Below, one piece after another: positions 34,310 through 46,904 of a DNA stretch of 64,000 nt. The notes under the pieces were generated by a model, which searched no databases, was not told where the DNA came from, and saw only the letters and a program-made list of their open reading frames with translations. The translations under genes were made by a program, and so were the position numbers. The DNA is taken from NCBI GenBank assembly GCA_000467715.1, contig AJFK01000296.1:1-64000 (forward strand), written 5' to 3'. The stretch comes from Hysterium pulicare CBS 123377. Its lineage: Eukaryota; Ascomycota; Dothideomycetes; Hysteriales; Hysteriaceae. Every line of letters starts with the position of its first letter. Position 1 is the first letter of the stretch.

Positions 34310-36681
34310 CTATATCGCTTCGGCCCCCGGATATCTGCCTCCTGCACCACTAATTGGTGGTATGACACCCGGTTGCCTCATAGTGCCACTGTTTCTTCCA
34401 CCTCTTCCACCTCTATTCCCTCGCCCAGGTGCGGGAATGCCAGGAACAGCGAAATCCGGATTGCCTGCACTGGCTTCCATAATCACATCCTCCTGCCGTG
34501 GTGGTTTTCGAGGTCCATAAGCACCAAATCCACCTGGAGGTGGGGCACCATATTGACCTGCTGGTGGGTGCCAGTTGGGATTTACACCTCGCTGAGAGAC
34601 TGACGTGAAGTGAGAGGCTTCTGAAGCTGCTGGGGAGCGGGAGCCGGAGCCTTCTTCGTAGGACGAGTTGCGATCGAGGTGACCTTCACTTGGACTCAGA
34701 GAATTGGAGGAGTTATTGGGGAGTAGATTGACATTGTGTTGGCGGGGTGAAGCATTGGGAGTGAATCCGCCAGGCAATAATGCGGGAGGATGGTTACCAG
34801 GAGCGAGAGTAGTAGAAGGCATAGGTTCGGCAAATCGAGGATCTACATCTTCATAGTAATTTCCAGAGTTGTTACGGCGATGGGTGGATGGCGGGCTATT
34901 GGCGAGTTGGGCGGGGAGCTCAACTGGTGAGGCCTGAATAGGGGATAGACCTCGACTGTTACTGCTGCTAGGAAGTGTCTGATCTGAATTATTTTGGATA
35001 AGAGGAGGATGCTGTGCTTGATTCCAATTGGCTCTTGGGGCAACATATTCGCTAGTATTGATTAGCTATAGTTCTTCCAAGTACGATTAAGATCGACTCA
35101 CTCTGTGGAATAGGCGCTGCCGGGACTGATGGGATCTTGAGACCTTCTCCGTGGTGGAGGACCTTGGAGCCCTTGCTGCTGCAATGCCAACATGCCTTGA
35201 ACATCTGAATCACTTTCTCTTACACCGTACGGTTGTGATGAAAGAGGTGCTGAGTCCATCATCATAGCTTGACCCATTGGCATTGGCGGTTGCATAGGAG
35301 CAGCAGGTGATATGCCTCTTGAACCATACCCGGCTGGTGACTGCTCACGTACTGGCCCTTGATACATCCTGTTATCGTACCCTGGCGGAGGACCCCTCTG
35401 CCCTCGTCTCATCATCCCTGCGCCAATCATACCGGGGCCAGGCCCCATGCCTCCCCCTCTTCCGTCGCCATTCCAACCAGGGGGTGGCGGACCACGCATC
35501 CCCTGAGGACCTCCACGATAGCCTCCTCTCGGTGGATATCCCCCTCTTGACGGGTAGCCTCCTCTTCCTCGGGGGACGTTGAACCCTCCTCGACCAGGGG
35601 CACCCATTGCGTTAGGCCCTTGTCGCATTGGTCCACCTTGCATTCCCATTGGTCCAGCACCGTAAGCATCAGTGGGTAGAGGTGGGATTAGGTTTCCGTA
35701 CTGATCGCGCGGCTGTCGTCGACCAGTTGGAACTCGTCCAATATCTCGAGATCTATCGGACCCATCTTCAGAATAGCCCATGCCTGCGCCTTGTTGTCTT
35801 CCACCAGTACTATTACTCTTGACTGAAGGATTTCGAGGATTCAAAGGAGTCATATCGTCTGGACCCTGTGGTTTCTGCATTTCGAAAGACGCATATCCTG
35901 GCATTTTATCCGTCAGGGTGACAGTGTCGCCCGCAGATAATGGTGGAGGAGATTCAGCCTTTGGTAGTATTTCGCCTCCTGGACCAAGACGGTTGGCGTA
36001 ATAATTATCCCCATTCATCTCGGCATTTTCAGCTATCCTCTTCTTCCTGGCCTTTCGACTGACGAGTGTTCGTCTCATGGCGCAAGTGACCACACCACTC
36101 GCCACGATTATGATGGTAGCTGCCAAAACAATCCATCCTCCCCAGGCCATATGCGGTACGAACAAGAGAACATCGACTAGAAATGCAAGCAGTGAGACCA
36201 GAAGTGTTGGAAACGTTAGAATTAGGAGGGCCAGGAGGTATCGAGGCGAGTGGGCGGGAGAATGGAAATGGGCAGCGACAGCTAGTCCGAAGCATATTAA
36301 AGTGAGTAGGGCGGCAATGGGGTGCACGATAAGAATCGAAGAGAGTGAGTGTCGTGTGGCGGAAGGTAAAGAGAAATCCGAGTCGCTGGCGGTTGAAAAT
36401 AGGCCGTCTGTAAATATGTCTTGTCAACTCTGGATGATCTTCGCAAAGTGACGGTTACACGGATTCGCAGCGTTTGCTGAAACATTGTACATACCAGTGC
36501 TGTAGCCTATCCTCACTCCACTGCAGTCGTCTCCTTTGCAGTATCCAAATACACCGAAATTGACGCCTTCGAAGGTAGCCAGAGGTATCGCCTTGATGAT
36601 AGGAGTCGATAAGGTCGAAAGGAGTAGGAGGACGAATGCGGCGAAGAATAGAATCGACAACGGCGTGGCCGGCCGTAACAT
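34310..36681 (-). CDS. palI: pH-response regulator PalI/Rim9
   Basis: Three exons on the minus strand: 36681-36495, 36419-35102 and 35051-34310, 748 residues. The N-terminal part has the SUR7/PalI layout with four membrane segments: one near residue 10-30 (SILFFAAFVLLLLSTLSTPIIKAI), an extracytosolic loop with FGVFGYCKGDDCSGVRIGYST, then IAALLTLICFGLAVAAHF, YLLALLILTFPTLLVSLLAF and WIVLAATIIIVASGVVTCAM. The G-Y-C pattern and the spliced DGLFSTASDSDFSLPS match PalI/Rim9 (PF06687). PalI sits in the plasma membrane with PalH and helps send the ambient-alkaline signal to the PacC factor. The long cytosolic tail (about 450 residues) is disordered and Pro/Gly/Arg-rich with RGG-type repeats (RGGYPSRGGYPPRGGYRGG), more than usual for this tail. 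It has no visible catalytic domain. Confidence 0.93.
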
Positions 36682-37870
36682 GACGGCGAAAGTGAGTCCT
36701 TGAAGAAGAACCGGCTCGCCAAAGACCGGTCTTCAAGACTCAGGCGGTGGTTGTAGAGAGGAAGTCGGGGAGCCGCAGTTAGAATGCAAGCGGTTGGTTA
36801 CAATAATGGTGAGACAAGTCGCAAACGGGCGTCTACGCGCGGCGATGAGCAACGAGGGACGAGGATTTGGGAGAAGAAACTGGATGCGATGGCATTGGCA
36901 TGGAACCTCTTATCGTCGTCACGATGTGGAAGAGACGTTGTTCCGCTTGCGAAAGTTGGCAGGTGGACCAGCCTGCGGGGAGCGAGAAGAGAGAGAGTGT
37001 GCTGGTTGAATGGTGAACGCTTGGGGGGGATGTGCCAATAGCGAAGGGCGCACGCAGCCCAGGAGCAAAGCCACACGCGTGGAAGACGTCGACACAGCCA
37101 AGTTAGATTGCCGCTCAGGCACGCTTGCAAGGGCCAGACAAGCACCAAACTCCCCCAATCCAGCGTTATCACAGATTTGCAGATGCACGCAGGCCCGGCC
37201 AAACCCATTCCACTCTAGCAGAAGGCACAAACACCCGTCTCTCGACCTCGTATCGTCCAATTGCCATCACCTTGCCTTCCGCCTGTTGCTTCGCCATGTC
37301 GTTCTCGCAGGCAAAACAGCAGCAACAATAGCGTCTCAAATAAGGCCCATCTGCCTACTTCCGCGCCACACTCACCGATAATTTGAACCGCAACGCCAAG
37401 GACCACTCAATTCTGCGTCAACCACCCAATTTGACGGTCGGTTGTGTCACATCGCCCACGGGCCGACCTGCTGCTTGTCGCATCCTGGTATGCTGCTATC
37501 GCTTCGACCGGTTTCTGACCTCCCCTGTTGCATGAGAAGTCTCCTTTATGGACTTCTGGAAGAAGTCGCGACGTTTCGCACGCCAGCAAACGGCCCAACA
37601 GCAGGGTTAAAATAGCCTCACAGGTTCCATTATGGGGTTACTGTCCCATTCTGTCGGCTGCAATTTCGTATCACGGGAATCAGGGTGTTCTGACCGGGTT
37701 TTATTTTTACTGTTTGGTATTCTGATGTCTGAGAGCCTCGTCATACATTTCCGTCTCGGAACCAACGCCTTTGTAGACTTAAAACACATGTCCCCAGCAA
37801 AATGCATGCTACTTTCCCCTTTTCGCTATCTGCAGACTGCCTTTCCTCTCACTCCGCGGCCCGCCATCTT
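36682..37870. other. Intergenic region upstream of palI
   Basis: About 1.2 kb between the palI start and the eS4 stop (both minus strand). A short plus-strand frame of 11 codons ending in poly-Gln occurs at about 37,295 and looks fortuitous. No supported gene. Confidence 0.4.
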
Positions 37871-39094
37871 TTAATGACCAGCAATAGTGGCTGCTCGACG
37901 ACGATCTCTCTCCTCAGCAATCGTAAGCTTGACACCCTTGCCCTTCGGCAGACTGATCCATGGCTTCTCACGGCCGATGATGCTTTGAACGTCAGTATTC
38001 TCAATGACACTGATAAGCAGTGGATGACTTACAAGACGTTGCTTTCCCGAGTGGAGAACTCGTTGTCGACTGCGTCCTTCACGTGCACAATGTTGAAACC
38101 TCCGTCGTGACGCTCACGGTGGGTAATGACACCGACACGGCCCTGTAAGTTCAGTGAGTGCGTGATCTATATTAGAAAAGGAATATGAGCTTACCATGTT
38201 ACGACCACCGGTAACCATGCAGATGACACCAGTGTCGAACTTGATGAAGTCGGTGATCTTGCCGGTAGCAAGGTCGATCTTGATAGTGTCATTGACCTTG
38301 ATGTTTGGATCTGGATAACGGATCCTATCTTTCATTCAGTATTCAATTCCTCCGCCGAAAGGACATCGCCAATGGTTTGGTCTGATGCCTGACGCACGAG
38401 GTTTCCCTCGAGCATCTTGCCCAAACTGTGTCCAACGGCTGATGGAGGCAGCAAACTTACGTTCGCGCGTCATGCGTAACACAGTAGGGAATTCCACCCT
38501 TGCCTAGCTGCACCCGCTTCACCTTGCCCAACTTGTATTGTGATTCTTCCTCGGTTATACGGTGGACGGTGTAGCGACCCTTGGTGTCGTAGATCAAGCG
38601 GAAGTTCTCGTTGGTCTTCTCGATCGAGATAACGTCCATGTAACCAGCTGGATAGGTAGCGTCCGTGCGAACTTTACCGTCGACTTTGATGAGACGCTGC
38701 ATCACAATAGCCTTCGTTTCGCGGCCGTTGAGTGCATATTTTAGGCGATTTCGGAGGAACACGATCAGTGGCATGCAGTCACGGAGTTTGTGAGGACCCG
38801 GAGAAGGTTTTGGCGCATAGGCACCTAGAGCATGTCAGTCTCGTGGATGGAGCAATGCCTCGCCACAGGAACTGTCGTCGACATACCGGAGAGCTTGTCA
38901 AGAAGCCAGTGCGATGGCGCGCTAAGGCGCTTCTGATGCTTCTTTCTACACGCAGCAGATAGTTAGCAACAATAATGAGGAAGTGGGATGGCTGCAGTTG
39001 GTCATCGAAATGGCGAAGACCAGGAACTGTTCAAAACACAATTGCACAGCCGATGAAAGAATCTCTGGGAGGTAACTCACGGTCCACGGCCCAT
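37871..39094 (-). CDS. RPS4: 40S ribosomal protein eS4
   Basis: Six exons on the minus strand: 39094-39081, 38945-38887, 38824-38461, 38324-38195, 38142-38033 and 37982-37871, 262 residues. The first exon is 14 bases and encodes MGRGP. The rest reads [96 protein letters not shown] and [20 protein letters not shown], ending RAATIAGH. This is eS4 along its whole length (N-terminal S4-like region, KOW-containing central domain, C-terminal tail). It is a small-subunit protein near the mRNA entry side. The two first introns (135 and 62 bp) and the third (136 bp) are longer than the window norm, as often in ribosomal-protein genes. Confidence 0.97.
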
Positions 39095-39385
39095 GATTGC
39101 GGTTCGTTAATCACGGAGGTCAAAGAAGTAGTCGTTGGTGGTTGAATATCGACTGTGAAATTTGATGCATTTTCGAATCTCGCCAAATTGTGCGGGTCCA
39201 TGACTAAGCCGCTTGGCAGGTTATAACGCTAGCCCACATATGTTCTGCCACTTTTTGCGTCATGCAGGTTGGCTCGCGGGAGAAATGCAAGTAAATGTCA
39301 TTTCATTCGAGAATAATCATTTTGGATTAATGGTATCAAGTACAAGTTTTGAAATCACTTTTTTGCAGACAATCATAGCCCCTTC

Positions 39386-40671
39386 TCATGCAAACCCTTT
39401 CAGTACTGCTGCTTCGGCATTCAATATAGATGATCCTGCGGCTCCAATGATCGCTGGGAAACGATTAGTCACTCTTCTGTGCCCAAATTAACAACAGGAA
39501 AGGCTTACTGTTATGGCTGAGCGCGACGAACTTGATATCAAAGATTCCTGTCTCGTCCTCCCTGATTCTTCCTACACTTACAGCATAACCGCGATCCGTC
39601 TCACGGTCCAGTCTAGGTTGTGGTCGATCTGGTTCATCCAGCACAACAATAGCATTACTCGGAGCAGAGGGACAGCCGAGCTTCTGGACCTCAGAGACGT
39701 AATCCCTCATTGCGTTCTTGACCTCTTCGGCACTCGGTGGTGGCCTCTTCGCAAATCGTAGGGAAACGCACGCTGTGTGCCCGTCCAGAACAGGCACCCT
39801 GTTACATGCTGCGGAGATTCTCATTTTTTGGTCTTCAAAGCCAGTCACCTCCTTGTTCACACTACCAAGAATCTTTTGTGCTTCCGTCTCAAGTTTGTCT
39901 TCCTCGCCAGAGATGAATGGCACGACATTATCGATAATGTCCATGCTGCTTACACCGGGATAGCCTGCACCGGAAACTGCTTGCATCGTCACAACGCTGA
40001 CCTGGTCCACGGGACCAAATTTGGATTGTAGTGCGGCAAACGGGATGACTACGCCAATGACAGCGCAATTAGAATTGCAAACAAGGAAACCCTTCTCTAG
40101 ACCATGATGCTTGCGTTGGTGGGCAATGACGTCGAGGTGCGGTAGGTTTACAGTCGGGACGACGAGGGGAACAATTGGATCGCGACGGTAGTTTTTGGCG
40201 TTCGAGAAGACGGCAAGATTGGATTTCAAAAATGCCAATTCTTTGCCAGTATGTGAGCCAAAGTCTATTAGTCGAGGACTTGGAGTACGTACCTACGTCC
40301 CCAGCTACATCGCTATCCAGACCTGAGAATACGAGGTCACAGTCACTGAACTCTTCTGGTACACATTTCTTGACAACCAGGTCGCCAATTCGTTTGTTGA
40401 AAGGCAGTGACTGTTTCCACCTCACAGCATCCTTGTACTTTTTGCCCGCTGAACGTTCAGATGCTCCTACAGCATGAAGGACAAAGTGTGGGTGAAGAGC
40501 GAGGAGCAGGATGAATCGTTGACCAACCGAACCAGTGCCACCGAGGACTCCTGTTCCATTGATCAGTCAAACGTCAATTGATGATTGCAAATACTCACCA
40601 CACTTCTTCCTAGGGAAGTTTCGATTATGCCCTGTACTGAAATGTTCGGCGTCCATGTTTTGTGAAGGCAT
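39386..40671 (-). CDS. HOM2: Aspartate-semialdehyde dehydrogenase
   Basis: Four exons on the minus strand: 40671-40599, 40550-40293, 40240-39509 and 39453-39386, 376 residues from the first ATG; a second in-frame ATG lies five codons later at 40656. The nucleotide-binding loop is split by the first intron and reads [14 protein letters not shown] when spliced. Other marks are [24 protein letters not shown] with the presumed active-site cysteine, [30 protein letters not shown] and [16 protein letters not shown]. The last small exon restores the family C-terminus [19 protein letters not shown]. The enzyme reduces aspartyl phosphate to the semialdehyde, the branch point to threonine, methionine and lysine-precursor synthesis (cytosol). 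The 5' end of eS4 is 291 bp downstream of the stop. Confidence 0.95.
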
Positions 40672-42970
40672 GATCAAGGGTTGAGTCAGTGAACTTTTTT
40701 TAAAGTGCACCTGACAGACGTGGAAGGCGGGGTTAAAATAAGGAAAGAAAACATGGTGGGGCAGTCCAGAACTCATTCCCCGAAGAATCATTTTGAACGG
40801 GCTTTGCTTGGTACTCCATCATCTTGCCGATGCCGACCTACAATCTCCATCGACGCTATTATCATACAGTAAATCTGATTAGAGGCCGCGCAGATGCCGA
40901 GAATCCAAAATCCCGAAGAGACAAAAGGACCTTGGTATGGGCGCTGGCTCAAAAACACAACAGATATGAGTCTCGAAGAATCAACAATCATCTAGCATTC
41001 CCTTAATAGCTTTCAAGGCATCCATAACATCAAGTCCGTTTTTCATAAGTTAGTCATCAGCCAGGACTATTCCAGCTTCCCCTTGGCTTATTCGTATAGG
41101 CAATGTGTGCTTCAACTCATGAACCCGTCATTATACCCATGCCAGGGTTGCGGAATGCAAGCTTTGGAGCATAAACAAATTCCGTGTCACTCTACGGGAA
41201 CAGTGTCTGATAACTGAGCTGCTAACGGAATATTGTAAATTACACCCGTAGCATACTCTCACTAACGCGAAAGCCATCCATCAAGTTTCCCAAAGGCTAA
41301 TCGTTTTCTGTACGCTGGTTACACGCGGAATGTAGAAATTAGACGTAGCTTTGCACCAACAACAAGCAAGTCGGATTAATTCCCAATCTCCTTGCTAGCT
41401 CGATCGCGGAATAGATTCCTACGGGAGGACCTCGAGAGTCGCGGGTGGCTTTGTAAAATCTTTCCATATACTGCTCTGGTTTGTACCCACTTCCTGTTCT
41501 GTGGCTCTGGGAAAAGGAAAGGAAAGAAAGAAAGGAAATATTGATCAGCCAGACGATTGAAACATGAGCCTTCAATTTTGACACAACCAATCAGGAAATC
41601 GATTCCAGTTGAAGCCGCTGTGGCGTATAATTCAGCGACCGTGTAACTTTTTTTCCTCCTGATACCGTCAGAGTTGCAATATTCGTAGTAGTAAAGACCC
41701 ATATACCGGCGCCCGAAGAGCCTCTCTAATGACTTCAGGTTTGTAATAGGGGGTATCGTACGGTTGGTAAAGGAGAATCGGAGGCAACTTGGGCCGTTGT
41801 AGGCTTGATTACATCAAGCAGGAAAATTGTGTAGCGCATTTCTCGACTCTTAACATCTTGCTGCGGCTCTCGTCTGTAACAGAAGCGAGGATCACCGTTG
41901 TTTGGAGTCCCTTTTCGGAGCGTAAGATAGTTCAACACAGTCATCTTTCTCGTCTGCCTCAACCTCTTCTTCATCCCCTGATCCACTCTTTTATTATGTC
42001 TCATACTGCCAGCCTTGATATCATATCCATTCTAACTCTCTTCTTCTTCATTGAATCCCACAATGTCTAGAGTTATTCTCATCTCCACCCTCAGTCGTGT
42101 AAGTACTAGTTTGAGGGCGAGAACGTAGCTTGCGGGTCAGATTGGAAGCAGGTGAAACCGAGTTGTGAACGGACGTCAGTTAGCCGGTGAGAGAGTTGGC
42201 TTAGAGACCTAAGAGAGTAGTATTAGTTTGCGGCATGTAATTGCAAGAAAGTAAAGGCAACCTTATATGAAACCCTGTGGTTCGTGAATCGTGAATCTTT
42301 TATGGCACGGTTCTAAACTCCCAAATCATCTCAAATCCTATCATGAGCCTATTCTTTTAGGAATCCTCCTAGGGCGATGCAATTAGATTCTTCTACACTT
42401 ATTATCCGTCCGGGTCGAGCTAGGCTTCTATTGGTATACTTTGGTTGAACCAGTGTCCACTTTCGGGTCTCGTATCAGAATGCGCATGACTCGAAGTGGA
42501 CTGTTCCCAGGGGTATCTTGGTCCCTCGATGTCGCTTTGGGTGAGAGATGGTGTTGCAATTTCGAAGCAAGATTAATTTTCCAGAGATGAGTTGCGTTCG
42601 GCAGCAGTTCAAGTGGTGCTATGGCGAGAAAGTGTTGCATTGGTTCGAGTCCAATAAGGGGACGTTGCCATGAAACAATTCCAAATTTTTGTTACTCACT
42701 CATATAGACGGCGCAGTCTAGGGAAGCCATACATGAGGAATTCGATTTAATAAACCTCGTCGGTGCAATTTAGCAGGCGATCTAACCGGAAATGCACTCG
42801 TTACGCTCCTTCGGAAAGCAAGAGGACCTGTAGAATCGTGCAGTCGTCCAAGATATCGATTGAATAGCCGTCAACTTCTCCTGTGTTCGCGAAAGCAGTC
42901 TGAATTTGGTATTCGAGGTGAAAATGATCGTGTAATGGCCGTCGCCCATGACTCCGTATGCTCGTACCTC
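40672..42970. other. 2.3 kb intergenic region, nothing convincing
   Basis: Only short frames on both strands, none with a family resemblance. A tRNA-like T-arm (hairpin ATTGG / CCAAT around TTCGAGT) lies near 42,644, but no matching acceptor stem is present. Confidence 0.4.
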
Positions 42971-45124
42971 TCATCCCATAATAGTATGCCATCCATTCTC
43001 AATCATTACATCCATCCAAAAAACGTCTTCCCCTTGATCCATTCTACGCCACACCTCTTTAATTAGTTCCAACATTCTTCTTAAGGGTTTTGCAGGAAGT
43101 CTCAAAGCGAATTCGCTCAGCCTGCTATGCGCAAACGTTCGCGCGTGCAGAATCTTTGCGTCGTTGGCGTGAAGATCGAAGTAATCTAATGACGACACAA
43201 ATCGAAGTTCAGTCGACGCAGTCACGAAAAGGATGGGTTGCAGTGAGCAGGTGCCCGAGGATGATGGTAATTTTTCCAGTGTCTGCAAGATATGTAGAGC
43301 GAGGGAATTGATCCAAAGTTTCATGTCTGTGGACTCGTGGCATGTTTCAAAGCGGGGTGTGGGAAAGGTGATATCAAGATCCTCGGCGACAGTTGTGAAG
43401 TCCTCATTTCCCAGTCGTTTGCGCAAGATAGACGGAAAGACTCGGTAGATCTCCAATAGTCCGGCACATCGGTACGCGCTCGCTAGTATTATAAAGTCAT
43501 GCTTAGATGTTTTCTCATCACCTATATCTGCGAGCTCATCAGCGAGAGGATACTCAGCTGCGAGTAGTTGTTCTTCGAGCAGCGTGCCGCAATTCAAAAT
43601 CTCTTTGATTGCATCAAAATCGAAGATCGCTGAGAGGTGCAACATCCTCTCTCGACGGACCAATCTTCCAACTTCGGCGAAGAGCATTTGTATTCTCGGC
43701 GCAATACCCGTCCATGGATGAGGAACAATCTTGCCGTCTGGTCTTCTGGCAGCAGAGCCAATTTTACGGGGCCCGACTCTGGTTTTATATCCAGACATTG
43801 GGGAGAAAGTCATCGCTTCCTGCGATACAAATCCCATCAGCATTTCCCAGTAGATCAGAGATTCTTCAAAAAACTGTGTTTGGCGTTGAATTTCCTCCTC
43901 TTCAGATCCGCCTGCCTCGAGTAATTTGGGGAGAATCAGATTTCTTGCGGCAGTCAGGTGAGGAATGCCAAGATCGCTACAGTTGTGCCAGCAGGTGGAA
44001 AGGCCAAGAAGAAGGATCGTGAGCATTGTCCTTTCACTCTTCATTTGACCAGCGCTAATGAGTTGCATCTCTTCGTGTAAGCATTGGTATGATTTTCGTT
44101 GCATCTCCAAGCCGGTGGCACTCATGTAGGGGAAGGTGTTAGCCAATTGTGCCGCTGCCATGGATTGAATAGCATAATAGATGGAAGGCGAGCTTTGATA
44201 AACGCGCCCGATGGTTGCTCTGAACGGATTGAGCGGCGAATCGAATGATGAGTATAGACCGCACACTTCTCCAAAGTAGTGACGTATCAACATGGAGTTG
44301 ACATCATCCAATGTACGTGACGGAGATGGTTTCGGCAAACGGTAATAATCAAGAAGCAAAGAGCGAGACAGCCGGGTGTTATTTGGAGCAATAGCTCGCT
44401 CATTTATGATGTTGTCGATTTCTTGCACGTCGATCTCACCGATGTCATCGATTTCATCGAGCATGCTCGCGTCAAAATCTTCAAGCTGAAATGATGACGC
44501 ATCCTCTGTCCCCACATACCGGTCTTCGAAGAGGACGTCCAGTGCCGTGGAATCAATATCATCCGGAGGAAAGCCAGGGCTCGTGATGGTCTCAGAGATT
44601 TCGGTGGGCTGGTCCACATCGTTGTTACCCCCTCCAGTTGGAACGATAGTCTCCACATCTGTGTCCTTCTCTCGATCGTTTGGAACCTCAAAAGGCGGTG
44701 TAGGATCTAATACTCTCTTCTCACGTGATGGTAGCACGGCAGCTAAAGCGTCTTCAAAGCCGCTCACGACATCTGGCGGGAGAGTGATATCGTTGACTGT
44801 CGGTAGATTTTCACTCCCTAAATCTCTGCCCGCGGTTGGAGATGGGTCGAATATGGTCGGTTGAAATACCTCGTACTTGGTCGACCATTTCAAAGACTTC
44901 TCGTAGCCGGGGCAGGGTACGTTTCGGCTTTTGCAGTTCTGACAACCAGGTTTCGACTCATCACATTTCAACTGAACCGCATTAGTCAGGAAGGCATGGT
45001 ATTAGGAGAGGGAGTAAAGTAGTACTCTTTTCAGCTTGCAGCGCTGGCATCCGTTCCGGGATTTTGTCTTCTTCCTGGGCTCTTGTACTGCGGGGTTCGT
45101 CGCGGTCTTGGCCAGTCGAGGCAT
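42971..45124 (-). CDS. Zn2Cys6 transcription factor with fungal_trans_2-type domain
   Basis: Two exons on the minus strand, 45124-45026 and 44971-42971, 699 residues. The 54-bp intron cuts the zinc cluster between KLKR and LKCDE. Splicing gives CQRCKLKRLKCDESKPGCQNC and a final Cys, spacing 2-6-6-2-6, a textbook binuclear cluster at residues 26-53. The middle is acidic and disordered. From about residue 230 the protein follows the fungal_trans_2 domain (PF11951): SMLIRHYFGEVCGLYSSFD, SIYYAIQSMAAAQLANTFPY, TMLTILLLGLSTCWHN and AARNLILPKLLEAGG. These are typical of pathway-specific regulators. It is divergent from the phosphate permease across about 1.8 kb, which does not by itself imply control. 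Confidence 0.93.
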
Positions 45125-46904
45125 GCCGTGAGCATAGACTGAATGCTGGAATCTCAAGTAGAAGTCAAAACGTGTCCCAATTAAGGAAAAGAGCACGTTG
45201 GTGTGAAGATGAAGTGGAGATTAGTATCGTGAGGTTGAAGATTGGCCGCAAACCGGGCCGATGATAGATATCACGGTCATGACTGATACCAGCAATATCC
45301 GCAGATAAACGTTGCCCTATGACATTTTGTCGGCTAGCCCTTCCAAGATAAGAATTGGTACCCGCATTCGCTGCTTTAAAAGTGATGAGATCGGATGTAT
45401 TCCGGCATCGCAACGTTTATCTTCACAGCTTTGCAGATGCAGTTCTGCGCTGAAGACTGTGACGCTGGTCGCCTTCAATGGAAAACGAAAGAGTCGAGCA
45501 CTGCTGGAAGGTGGGCTTGGCTGTAGAGATACGGCTTACGAAGAATTATAGGGGGACGCTGTTTTGGGGAGAGAGCGATACGCTAGGCTTAACATAATTT
45601 AGCCTCGTTTTCTTTTTCGGCCCGGCGCGATATCGGTCGTGATCCGAAGCACTCTGCCTCAATTCTGAGGCCTGGAGAGCATGTTCAATAAGTATCTTCA
45701 TTGCCCACCTTTTAAGGACCGTGTTCGATTGAATCAGTTTACCCATACAACGTCCGACGGACTTGATGCCAACGTCAGCTCTTGGACTCTACCGCAGAGT
45801 TCGCTGTTGACCTTGCACAAGCTTCTGAATTCGCACTGCTGGCGTACACATCTTGACAGTCTGCCGAGAGATTTGTCCCATTCGAGACCTTTGTCCAGAG
45901 CTTGGCATACAAGCAAGCCTACAATAGGAACAAGCCTTGCACAAAAGCTCGAGGACCAGGTCTCAGTTGAAGCTCGACAAGAACGCCAGCAAATATCGTA
46001 CGAGACGTCGTCGACCAGTGCATTAGCCCTCGACCTGTCTCGGCGTCAGATCATAGCCAGGCCTAAAGAGAAGGCTGCTCGAGAGTCGACCGCGTGGCTA
46101 CTTGCCCTTCACAGTATGCGAGGTCGATCACATCCAGATCGTATTAGGCCAATGGCAGTTGGGAAGTATCACACGCTGAGAATTGAATTTACAGCATAAG
46201 CCCCTCCAGGAGCAGGAGACTTCCATTTCATTCGTGTTAGAATGTCGAAATCGATTCTTCGCTGCCCTTCAGACGACGAACGCAGGCCCTGGACGAATGA
46301 ATCCAGCTACATGATGGCCAAAAAGGCTCTGTGGCGTCGACGCTACTGTTGTGACATCCCCCACGCACCCAGGATTCCGTCCCGTGAGGTTTTGAGGTGT
46401 TAGTCTCCGCAAGCCATGTGTGATGGAAGCTCACGAATCAGGGCTCAACAGCTCACTACGTGCCTCCAGGCGGGCGCACCGGCGGCAGGCCAAAGTCCCG
46501 ACACCATGGCGCCAATAGCTCAAACCTGGTCTGAGCTCGCCTTCCTGGTGCCAGTCGTGATGATCACCCAATCGCTCGTCTACTTTTAACCACAGCTTCT
46601 CCAGATTTCCCGACGATTTTTAAGATCAGAGCAGATCAACAACTCCCTCTGCCTTCAATTCTTCAAGTAGTTGTCCCAATTTCTCGGCCAATCACTGGCT
46701 CCTGCTCATTCTCCTGTCTTATAACCCTGGATTGTCTTGCATAGTGCCCGCTGCTGACGGCGGGATAAATTCGTTTTGTCATCGATGTGGTTTCTTGCAA
46801 TATCTCAACATCATTCTGCTCTTTACTCGCCGTCCAACTTCCCTTTCCGAGAAGTGTTGTTTGGATGCCCGAACTACGGTTTCGCGATTTAAACTTATAA
46901 CCTC
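45125..46904. other. Divergent promoter region of about 1.8 kb
   Basis: This lies between the Zn2Cys6 regulator and the phosphate permease. A plus-strand frame of 172 codons from an ATG (45681-46199) has no recognisable domain, signal or membrane segment, and I leave it uncalled. The last 300 bp before 46905 are pyrimidine-rich. Confidence 0.4.

Noticed and set aside
42600-42670. tRNA-like T-arm (ATTGG, TTCGAGT, CCAAT)
   Set aside because: No partner for the acceptor stem and no D-arm or anticodon arm at the right spacing.
45681-46199. 172-codon plus-strand open frame
   Set aside because: No domain, targeting signal or splice context, and it lies in a divergent promoter region.
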